10,000 nt of DNA from Monoraphidium neglectum (Eukaryota > Chlorophyta > Chlorophyceae > Sphaeropleales > Selenastraceae). Both the position numbers and the translations under genes were made by a program. The stretch spans positions 1-10,000 of the forward strand of contig NW_014012870.1 in the NCBI RefSeq assembly GCF_000611645.1, in the 5' to 3' direction. The notes under the pieces were generated by a model. The model worked only from the letters and a program-made list of their open reading frames with translations, was not told the origin of the DNA and did no database searches. How positions within the stretch are numbered: position 1 is the stretch's first letter; each line of letters starts with the position of its first letter. Below are positions 1 to 8,800 of the stretch, one piece after another.

Positions 1-861
1 CGGCTGGGTGGGGGGCGCGGGGCGGTGAGGGCGTGCGCGCTCTTTGGGGACGAGCCGAGCTTTGAAACAAGAAACATGCGGCGTGGCCTCGTAACTCTTG
101 CGTGGCGCTGTAATTGCTTTTGCTGCTGGTCGATTCGGCCCATCGGTGGCACGCGGCACCGATGTGCTCTGGGCCGCTGCCGTGGCGCGCCTTCATCGCT
201 TGCGCTGGTTTGCTCAGCAGCTTGCTGCAGGGGTAAGGGGCACTCATCAAGGGGTCCCAGGGTTGCAGACGGGGTGCTGGCACCCATCACATTGAGCTGC
301 ATCTCCCTCCCAGACCCAGGAAAGTAAGACGTCCCGCGTTGCCAGGGGTGTCGGTCCCCTGTCGCGCGGGACGCCCACGCCCACAGTGCGCCCGCTGCAC
401 TTCACCGTGCACCCCCAGCCTCTGATTCGTGCATGGGGCCCGCCTTGCTTTGCGACGGCCGCTGATTGGGTGTGCTGCTGCGGCGGCTGCGGTGACGCTG
501 GGTGCTTGGGTTTGGTGACAGCGATTACTCACGTTCCGACACGTCAAGGAGGCTACGCTCTCAAGCCAGGGGACGAAATGGGGGCGATGCATTGAGAATG
601 AAACGCGGCTTGACGTATGCGACAATGTCCGGGTGGAGCAGCGTCAGGCGGCGCGGAAGGCGCCCTCACGCTGGGCCAACGAGGAAGAAGGGCAACCAGG
701 TGGTCAACAGTTTGCGCCGCAGCAACCGCACGCGGCCAGTGCTGCAAGGCCAAAAAAGCCTTGCCACCGCGGCAGGTTACGGCTCGGGCTGAAACTGTTC
801 ATGTCCTGCCTGCACGAGGTGAGGGCGGGTCCCCCAAACGGGATGAATCAGAAGCGGCGCC
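1..861. other. No recognisable gene; 3' flank of the small membrane-protein gene
   Basis: Open frames here are short, overlap on both strands, and their translations are rich in Cys, Arg and Pro without recognisable motifs. A frame at 98-295 looks slightly protein-like but starts from a non-ATG codon just after an in-frame TAA (92-94), with no acceptor between. Part of the stretch next to 861 is presumably the 3' UTR of the minus-strand gene. Confidence 0.5.
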
Positions 862-1158
862 TCACAGCCCACGGTCAGCCAAGAATTTGGCGAGCCCTCC
901 GAGGGTCGCGTCCACCGCGCTGTTCCACTTGCCCGCCGCCCACGCCCGGAACTCGGCGCCGAACAACCGCTCCTCCTGGCCCGCCCCCTTGGGCGCCGGC
1001 GGCGGTAGCGTGCCGTGTGCGCGCGCGACGGTCGTGGCGCCGCCCCATAACGCGCCGCGCGTCGCCGTGCACGCGCCCGCCGCGGCGGCGAGGCCGGCGG
1101 CGAAGTAGAAGCCCCTCAGCAAGTTGGTCGGCTTGATCGTCACGCCGAGCGCCGACAT
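862..1158 (-). CDS. Small single-pass membrane protein, possible MIC13/QIL1-like MICOS subunit
   Basis: The gene is an intronless 98-codon frame. The start is supported by an in-frame TAG two codons upstream of the ATG (1167-1165) and by the GCC just before it; the frame closes with TGA at 864-862. I see three parts. A short basic N-terminus reads MSALGVTIKPTNLLRG. A small-residue membrane segment at about 14-36 contains several Gly and Ala (GLAAAAGACTATRG). A Pro/Gly-rich loop at about 49-62 is followed by an amphipathic C-terminus containing KWNSAVDATLGGLAKFLADR. MICOS subunits MIC13/QIL1 (animals) and Mic12 (yeast) share this outline: about 100-120 residues, an N-terminal glycine-containing membrane helix and a Trp-Asn helix near the C-terminus. 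In that case it would sit in the mitochondrial inner membrane at crista junctions. This is inference from architecture, not from clear identity. Another small organelle membrane protein is equally possible. No TGTAA was seen downstream within the window. Confidence 0.6.
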   Translation of the reverse strand: MSALGVTIKPTNLLRGFYFAAGLAAAAGACTATRGALWGGATTVARAHGTLPPPAPKGAGQEERLFGAEFRAWAAGKWNSAVDATLGGLAKFLADRGL

Positions 1159-2486
1159 GGCAGCCTAAGCCAGAGCCGAGACGGCCACTGCCGGCGCGGG
1201 CGCTTTGTCCGCCCTGGTGTGTCGCCGGCGCGCACACCACGGTGTGCTGCCAGCGGCCTACGACAGCGCCGTCCTCCTGTTCGCCCGAGTTGCCAGACGG
1301 GACTTCGCCGCCTGGAGACTGTTACTGCTGCTATACTCGCCTGGTCAGGCACTAGAAAGCGATGTGTGAAGTTGTGCGGATCTGGCACCGCGAGGCACTT
1401 GATCTTGATGTGAATGGCGCCGGGAAAGCTGTTGATCAGAAGCAGATAGACGGTTGAGGCGATTGCTAAGCACCTCCCTAGGTCTCACCTTCAAGAGGCA
1501 AATGCAGGTGCCACAGGAAGCAGCAGTGACAACAGTTGATGCACGAGTGCGGAGTGCTGGCCTGGATTGCCACATGCCTATGTACTGTATGTATGTATCT
1601 CCTGCTCTTCCTCCGCCGTCTTGGTCTTCCAAAATGCAGCACCCACAACTTGCAAACCGCCGCCAGCTGCGGCGCGCCGCCTGCTGAAATGCTTCCGTGT
1701 GCCACCGCAAAAGTGCGGCCGCCGCCTTGTCTGCATTTTTGCTGACCCCAGCGAGCACCCGGGGCGAGACGGCGATTCCCACAAAGAATTACCATGTCAG
1801 AGGCATAGCAGGACCAGAGGGGCGATCAGTGGACGGTGGGGCCGCCACAGGCGCCAACGCGAATGCGGCGGGCCGCCCGCTCGCGACCTGCCCGTCCAAA
1901 CCAGCCTCTTTCCCATCTCTCTTGTATTGCCCCGCTGTACTGCTTTGGCGGGGCCTCTCGGGTGTGTACAGTCATGCTGCAAAGCAGGCCAGAAATACGG
2001 GTGGACGCCCGCGGCTGCCGCCGCCGCCGCGAGCCCCGCAAAATTTGGTGCCCTTATCGGCTGCGCCGGCGCGCCGCGTACAGTTGTGTGACAGGTGTTG
2101 GGTGGCCGCGCCAGCCGCGGCCCGCGAGGGCGGCGCCCGCGCGGCGTCCGTCAAAAATGGAGGGGGCGGCGCCTCCTGCTCACAAGAACTGGGGTTGGAG
2201 TTGGCGGGCGGGGGCGGGGGGCCGGGCGGAGGAGGCGGATGGGCGCCGAGTGAGAGCCGACACGCCTTGAATTGCATGCACCTCGCCGCGCCGCGTACCC
2301 GCGGGCCGCGCCCTCGCAGGCGAGGCGTCTCCCTGAACTCCGAAGCCCCTCTTCTTGCGAAGGCGCCCGCAGCCCACCCATTGCACGTCCGCCCCCTCCG
2401 AGATCCCCAGCCAAACTGCTTGCATTCCATCGCATGCTCCAGACTCCCACAAACGGGCGGCCCCTCCCCCTCTTCGTCGCAGGCCA
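1159..2486. other. Intergenic spacer between thioredoxin 3' end and the small membrane-protein gene
   Basis: This stretch should hold the promoter and 5' UTR of the gene starting at 1158 and the thioredoxin 3' flank. No exon chain or known protein motif was found. The longest frame, plus strand 1697-2512, is low-complexity Ala/Pro/Arg/Gly. A short GTAT-type repeat lies at about 1578-1597, and G-rich runs at about 2150-2240. Confidence 0.5.
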
Positions 2487-2491
2487 TTACA
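2487..2491 (-). terminator. Candidate TGTAA poly(A) signal of the thioredoxin gene
   Basis: The minus strand reads TGTAA one base after the predicted TGA (2495-2493). TGTAA is the common poly(A) signal in chlorophyte algae. Its closeness to the stop would make a very short 3' UTR. Either this is not the signal used, or the true stop lies elsewhere. Confidence 0.4.
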
Positions 2492-2492
2492 A

Positions 2493-3816
2493 TCACCGTC
2501 CTCCCCTGCTGATTCTTGCCCCTGTCACCTTCTCAATGGCCTTGACCAGGGTGGTCTTGGGCACGGCGCCGATGATGGTCTCCATCTTCTGGCCGTTCTT
2601 GAACACCTGCGGGGCAGGCAAGACGCGACGCGGTGGCGGTTCCTGATGGTGCGGGGACGCGGCGTGCCGCCAGCCACGGCGGGGCAGCCTGCCGGCCTTC
2701 CGGAAGCCTCGCCTGTGGGCCGACCGTGCGGCCCAAAGTCGGGACTCGACGACGCTTGAAGGGGCGATAATCTCCCTCGTCCCCGGGCATCCAGCTCCTT
2801 AATGATGCTAGCCGGCGCATTGCGGCTCCTGCATCAGGCAGGCCGTACCGCCCCTCTATTGCCCCTGCAATGTCCTCCATGGGGCGCGGATGCACGCACC
2901 ATGACGGTGGGGATGCTGCGGACGCCGTACTCGCTGGCAGTCTGGGGCGACTCGTCAGTGTTGATCTTCACCTGCGAGAGGGTGTGTGTGTGTGTTTGTG
3001 TGTAGATGTGTGTGCATGTAGGTAGAGGCTTTCAAACGGGGCAAGAAGAGGTGGAAAGTGTCGTGCCTGCAAACAGCACGGCCAACTTATGAACCGGCGA
3101 CACCGGCGCTCTGGCACGGGTGGCGCACAGCGCCTCGCGCTGCTGCGCGCCAGTCCCAGTGCAGGCGCCGACGCGCCGGCGCTAGCGGCTGCCACAGTGC
3201 TGGCTGTGCGTGCCAACACGGCACGTGGGTTGCACCAAACCGACGCCACCCGCTGTCAGGCCGCGAGTGGCGCTAGCGGCGTGTCGAAGCGCATCTGCGA
3301 ACTGTTTCGACGCCTACATGCTGCTGCGAATCGGCCTGGGTCGGCCAGGATTGCATGAACTGACCGGGGGGGCACCTTGGCCCCTTAGCTCCAAACCGTA
3401 CACCACACGCGCGATGCGCCAACGCGCCACTCACGCACGTGACCTTGCCGCTGTACTCCGCCGCCAGCTCGTCGACCAGAGGCGCGATCATGCGGCAAGG
3501 GCCGCACCAGGGCGCCCAGAAGTCGACCAGCACGGGTTGCTTGCTCTGAAGCACCACCTCGTCGAAAGTGGTGTCGTTAACGTCCCCAGCTGCGCGGCAA
3601 GAAGACCACTAGGTCAATTGATGCAAATGTACCAGCTTTGAGGCACGCCATGGGGCCCGTGGGCCACAGGCAATCGACTGACTGCACCCACGCACCGACG
3701 GTGACCGCCTCAGCCCGCGCCACTAGGCGGGAGGGCCGCACGGCAATAGGACGCGCCGAAAAGATGGCGGTGCGCCCTGCCATCCGGCTGCAGGACATTT
3801 GCTTGTTGGCAAGCAT
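2493..3816 (-). CDS. Chloroplast thioredoxin m-type precursor, 4 exons
   Basis: This is a dithiol-disulfide oxidoreductase of the chloroplast stroma. The m-type is known to be reduced by ferredoxin-thioredoxin reductase and to regulate plastid enzymes in the light. Exons: 3816-3696, 3589-3435, 2971-2900 and 2606-2493, with GT-AG junctions; the first intron is phase 1, the others phase 0. The product is 153 residues. Residues 1-35 are rich in Arg, Ala and Ser and end VARA before EAVTV, a typical stromal transit-peptide cleavage context. The thioredoxin fold follows, starting [12 protein letters not shown], with active site WCGPC at Trp68-Cys72 in [16 protein letters not shown]. The segment [19 protein letters not shown] holds cis-Pro113, and the C-terminal part reads [19 protein letters not shown]. 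These are m-type hallmarks. A start at Met7 or Met12 would also leave a plausible transit peptide. The C-terminus is uncertain: m-types usually end soon after the Ile-Glu-Lys at 140-142. Here 11 further codons run to the TGA, beginning with GTGACA, which could itself be a splice donor. Confidence 0.95.
2982..3014. repeat. TG/CA microsatellite in thioredoxin intron 2
   Basis: An imperfect TG repeat on the plus strand reads as a CA repeat in the transcript. It ends about 10 bases before the 3' splice site of exon 3 (AG at 2973-2972), leaving only CCCTCTCG-type pyrimidines between. Confidence 0.9.
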
Positions 3817-5354
3817 CGTGGCAGATCTGAGACCCGTTTGCGGAGGAGACGAGATACTCTTAGGAGCTAGTTGCGATACGAGTAGCTCAAATTCAACTCA
3901 AATGGCCTGAGATCGGGGCCTCCAGGGGCCATGAGTCCACGCGGATCGTGGGAGGCACCGTTGGGCTGACAATGCACATTTACTTCAAGCGTGGCGAGTA
4001 TGCTGGTACCTCAATCAAATACAATACGTCATTTATTGGTGCCAGCTGCAGCTCAAGTTGTGCCACAACACACTGCATGCTGTGCTGACCGCAGTTGCAC
4101 TTGGCCGCGATGGCGTTGGCAGGGTGCAGTGTTGCGCATGACTCCTGCAACGTCCCATACAAGCAGGATTCGTCATTATCAAAAGGATTCAACTGCCACT
4201 TCTGACCAACGAAAAAATTTCGCCGGAGCCAACGAGCCAGTAACCAAGATCGCAGGGCACCGGGTTCCATGCTCGCCTCTAGTCAGGCTGCTGTTGCCCC
4301 GCACAGGAACTGCGATAGGCAAACATACCATGTTGAGCAGGGCACAGGGTATCTCGGCGCAGGGAAGGGACACCTATCGCCCTCAAAGCAAGCTAGTAGC
4401 CCAATTGCGACTGGTCAACGGAATGGTCAAACCTGGCTGGGCAACGCCTGCGTAATGGTATGCGCAAGGCAAATGCGACCCATGCGTGGTGCCCCCTGGC
4501 AGGCAGGGCAGATGCATCCGCACTGCTTGCCAAGCCTCCCGCCCAACCTTGAGAACAGCGGCCGGGCTTCGCCGCGGCCGCCGCTCTTCCACTTTCCAGG
4601 CGACCGCCCGAGCCCCACGTATGTTGATGGGTGTTGCTGCTTGTATGCACCTCCAGTCTGCAAAGCGCTGCTCGGCACGCGCGTGCCGAGCAGCGCTCCG
4701 CGTGTGAGCACGGCGCAAGGGCAGAGTTGTCGCCCCACCACGGAACTCGCGTCAGTCAGCATGATGGCAGCTTCACGCTTACACGATGAGCCGAGATAAG
4801 GCGCGCCCGCAGCACTCGCAGCGCTCCATAGCAGCCCCATCTAGAACCTGGCGGCCTCCTCTGCAGCCGAATCGCGAGTCCGGCGAGCGCCCCCTCTTCT
4901 CTTCTGTCAGGCGCCCTGCCCCGCTGGTACGTGGGGGTCAAGGTTCCGCGCCTGGCAGTCACGGCCCTTGAGGACGCATCCTCGGGGCACGTCATTGCCC
5001 ATTGCGGCGTCGCCCCGATATTACCAGCCACCACGAGCCGTTACTGCGGCAGGGCACGCTGTGCGCATCAGCCATGCGCAGCGCGCGCGCCACCACGCCG
5101 CCTTCCCGTTGAGTGCCATGAGCTCGCGCCTGCTGATGGCAGAAACCCTCCGCCTGTCGACAGCACTCGAGTGGCGCTTCCCACGTATGGCGCCGTCCTC
5201 CCATGGAGCGCTGGCACAGCGCCCGTGCTGCCCCTCAGCTGACAAAGCGGTGCGCTCGGCAACTGCAGACCTGCCGCGCAAGTGCGGACAACCACCACAC
5301 ACCAAAGGCCACTGGGCCAGACCAGGGGTCTCGCAACCAAAGGGACTGCTGCAC
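3817..5354. other. Spacer upstream of thioredoxin m; promoter region, no confident gene
   Basis: The part next to 3817 should be the 5' UTR and promoter of the thioredoxin gene, although no TATA-like or light-responsive element can be named with confidence. About 3830-4440 is visibly less GC-rich than the rest. A 96-codon minus-strand frame (4270-3980) lies there but has no recognisable motif. The 34-bp palindrome at 4664-4697 is also in this spacer. Confidence 0.5.
4664..4697. repeat. Perfect 34-bp palindrome
   Basis: The left arm AGCGCTGCTCGGCACGC (4664-4680) is followed with no spacer by its exact reverse complement (4681-4697). Symmetry breaks at the next base on each side. It lies in the spacer between the VAP 3' end and the thioredoxin 5' end. 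With no loop it is more likely a cruciform-type inverted repeat or a dimer binding site than an RNA hairpin. No transposase or target duplication was seen beside it. Confidence 0.95.
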
Positions 5355-5359
5355 TTACA
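5355..5359 (-). terminator. Candidate TGTAA poly(A) signal of the VAP gene
   Basis: This is the first TGTAA I find on the minus strand downstream of the VAP stop codon (5811-5809). It implies a 3' UTR of about 450 bases, an ordinary length for green algae. The stretch between the stop and this site holds no convincing gene on either strand. Confidence 0.4.
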
Positions 5360-5808
5360 CAGTTGCAGAACGAGCGAAAAACAAAGGGTCATCTTCCACA
5401 AAAAAGCTTGCAGCACAGAGCTCGGCGCCGCAGGCAGGAACCCACGCGGCGCATCGCTGCCCGTGTGCAGGCGGTGACTGCAACCAAACCCCTCTACCCC
5501 CGATAGCGGAAGCCCAGGCACGGGCTCCTTTGCGTGTCAAGAGAGCCGGCCGATGCGCAGCCTGGCCCGGGAAAGAAATGTACTTTTGCCGGCGGCGGCA
5601 TAGAGCGCTGACCCAAAAGTCGGCGCGCCGGTCGCCGCAGGATCTTGGTCACAAGCGGCGCCGACTCCGCGCGACCCGCGCCGCGCCGCGCCCATGCCGC
5701 GACAGGAAGCAGCCCGCCACCGCCGCGCGCCTGATCCGCGCCCCGCCACACGCGCCGGCGGCGGCGCGGGGCGCTGCAGGCGGTCTCCAAGATCTCCCAG
5801 ATCTCGGA

Positions 5809-8800
5809 TCACGCCAGCCCGGCGATCTTCTGGAGGTCTTTGAGGTAGTGGCCCTGTGCATTCGAATCAAACGACAGCCAGCAAAGCAAAGCTTTGATCA
5901 TTGACGGATCGCCAAGCTCCAGCCCCAACCTGCGACGCAGCTGCTCTCTCCTCACAGCTTCTCACGGAAACCAGGGGCCATTATGACCCCAAGCTCTCCC
6001 CCGCTTTGCCCCCAAAGGCCCATGTGCTGCACGCATGGGCGCGCATGAGCCCTGCACCGCGCCCTGGGCCCGGCCACGCACCACCAGGAACGCCAGGATT
6101 GCCGCCAGAATGGTCGCCAGCAGCGGCAGGGGGGATGATGCCTGTGTGTGTGTGAGTGTGAGTGTGTGTAGATTCAAGAGCGTGTGTGCACGCGCGTCTA
6201 CACGTGATGTGCAGTGTGCGTGGCACTGCCAGCGTGCTGGTCATCGCACGCTGCGTGCCGCGGGCCTGTGATGGCGACACTCAACACCGTGCCCCAGCAA
6301 CTCGCCGACAGGCGCCGGTGCCGCCGCGCACGCCCCCGCCCCCCTCCCCTTCCCATCCCTCCTCGCCGCGCCCGCACCTTGGTGGCAGTGCCGCCACCGC
6401 GCGACAGCGTGTCCAGCCGCCGCTTGAGCTGGTCCCGCTCGTCGCGAATCTGCGGCGTGGGTTTGCAAACAGGCCCCACATCTGAAATAGGAGCGGCGTC
6501 TTCTGAATGCTCAACGCCGCCTTGGCAGGGGGGCGAGGGCTGCGCTCTGAGGCTGTGCCGCGGGCGCCACGCCCCACCCTGGACGCCCGAGCTGAAGCAG
6601 TGCAAGCGGCCCACTAGCAAGAGAGGCTTTGGCGGGCCTGCTAAGGTGTGCATGTTGCTCCGTTGTGCAGATGCCGGGCTTGGGCGCGCAGATGAGAGTA
6701 AATGATGACCCGTGCGTGCATTTGCATGTGTGCGCACACGCACAGAAAGTCCCATCCGTGCACACATTCACACATTTGCGTGAGGCATTATTCAAGCGGT
6801 CGGCGCGTCAGTGGGCCCCACTTACGCGCCGACCTCGCCCACGTGAGAGACACACGCCACACAGCACCAGCAGACAGCACACGAATGTCTGCACAACAAC
6901 CCCACCTGCTCAAGCTGCCTCCGCAGCGCCCGGTTCTCCACAGTCAGGTTCCCGGGCTCCTCCACCGCCGGCGCCGCGGCTGCCACCCGGCTGCGCACCA
7001 CCGTCGGCGCCGCCGCCGCCGCCACGGGCGCCGCCGCGACGGGCGCCGCCGGCGCCGCCGCCGCGACGGGCGGCAGGATGCTCTCCAGCTGCGCGCGCGG
7101 GGGTGGGCGCGCAGGGGATGATATATCGGCTTTCCAGCGCGCGACACGCTTCTCGCCAACCTTGCTCCCCTCCCAGACCCTGCTGAGGCAGTCCCTTCAA
7201 ATCCTCGACCCCCTCATCTGCCAACTTCATGCCGGCCGGACCCGTTCTGTGCTGGCCTCTCCGCCGCCAGCGTGCCCCACCTTTTCCGACTTCTCATCCT
7301 CGGTCTCGTTGACCTCGGGCACCTGCAAATTCAGATCAGATTATCTCAGATCAGATCAGACCGCATTGCTGCGCTGTCAGGCAAGGGCGTGAGGCCGTAG
7401 GCCGGGCCAAAAGCTGCCGGCGGGCCGCTGCGTGCAGGCACACCGCCAGCAGCGCGCTTCAGCAAGAGCACGACGGCAAGCATCCACGGGCCCCAGCCCA
7501 GCTGCACAAGCACGCTGCCTCACCGGGGATGGCGGCGCCGGCGGCCCCTCGATTATGACCCGCAGCTTCGTGCCCTGGGGGTAGCCATCAACAGGTGTCA
7601 GCAGGCAGGGCGATGTTGTTTAGACTGGGAGGGCCGCGAGCTAGGCGATCAGGCCTCGACTGGAACCCAAGCACCCGAGCTGCAGGTGCTGGTGCCATCA
7701 GGGGCGCCCTGAGCAGGGCAGGCAAGCGGTATGCGCCTGCTTGACGCGGCGAGGCAACCCCTATCAGCTCACCTCGCTCTTCTTGAATGTGTCGGGGCCA
7801 ATCTCCTGTGACAACAAAAATGGGGGGGTGGCAGCAGTGTGCCGTTGCTCTTTTGCGGATGTGCGCACATCAGTCTGCTGCAGCGTCCATCAACGCGTGT
7901 GTTTCGGGTGAGTGGAGCCATGGCAGCCCACCACTGCTGCTCCGGCGGCGGATGCACTCGCTGCTCGGCCTGGTTGCGGTTGATGACGCCGCGCGGCCCG
8001 CTGCGCTTTCTGCCATTATTCGCGCGTGCGCCAAGACACGGCTGACTGAGGCGTCGCTGCGGCCGCCGCTGGTTCCGCCTCCCTAGCCCCTGCTGTCAGA
8101 GGCCGCCTTCCTCCGCCTCCTGAGTCAACCTCCACTACTCCGGCGCGGCAGCTTCTCAAAACGCCGTCCCTGCCCGCTGCTGCCCACCGCCAACTACTCC
8201 CCTGCTGCCAACGCTTTGTGCGCGCGCAGCCCCACCGCCTCACACCCAAAAGCGCGCTGAAAAGCGGGGCCGCGCCGGCAGCCGCCGAGCAGCGCACCTC
8301 TCCCGCGGGCAGCACCTCCGTCTGCACCAGGAATTTGTCCTTGCAGTGGGCCATGTCCGCTGGGTACTCCTTCTGGGCCTGAAAGACAGCAGCGCGATGG
8401 CGCGGCACGCGCAAGGTGCGCAACTTGCGTCTGCGTCTCGGGGTGGCGGGCGCAGTGGGCGCGGGCGGCGCGCGGCGCTGATGCCGGCGCGTCAAGCCCA
8501 CCTGCATGATAACCTGCACGTTGGCGCTGGTCCTCGGTTCCACCACGCCCTGTGGGGAGGCGATGCGTGCGCGTGGCGTCAGGGCGCCGGTGCGTCAGCC
8601 ATGCGACGCGGCAGGCTCGCCATGCGGCGACCTGGGGGTAGCGCATGGCAGCCCCGAGAGGGCTGCTGCGCCGCGCGGCCGCGTTCCATGGAGGGTGCCC
8701 AGGAGCATGCTGTCTGCGCCGGCTCGAGCAACTCACCGCGCTGGGACGGACGACATATTTTTTGGGGGTGGTGGTCTTGACCTGCAGAGAGTCGCGGGGA

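Noticed and set aside
617..1136. Two long plus-strand frames opposite the small membrane-protein gene
   Set aside because: They are antisense shadows of the GC-rich minus-strand gene, with Arg/Pro/Ala-rich translations and no motifs.
1697..2512. 271-codon plus-strand open frame
   Set aside because: Low-complexity Ala/Pro/Arg/Gly translation typical of GC-rich noncoding DNA, no domain, and it approaches the thioredoxin 3' end on the opposite strand.
5203..5904. 233-codon plus-strand open frame
   Set aside because: It lies antisense to the VAP 3' UTR and last exon, has Arg/Ala-rich composition and no recognisable motif.
5962..6141. VAP ending by read-through to a TGA at about 5962
   Set aside because: After the membrane helix a GTGCGT donor (6081-6076) and an acceptor at 5855-5854 join in frame to a short basic tail and stop, which fits VAP C-termini better than the read-through.
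6198..6767. 189-codon minus-strand frame as an independent gene
   Set aside because: Only the IRDERDQLKRRLDTLSR part is real; it is VAP exon 10 and continues the coiled-coil heptads from exon 9.
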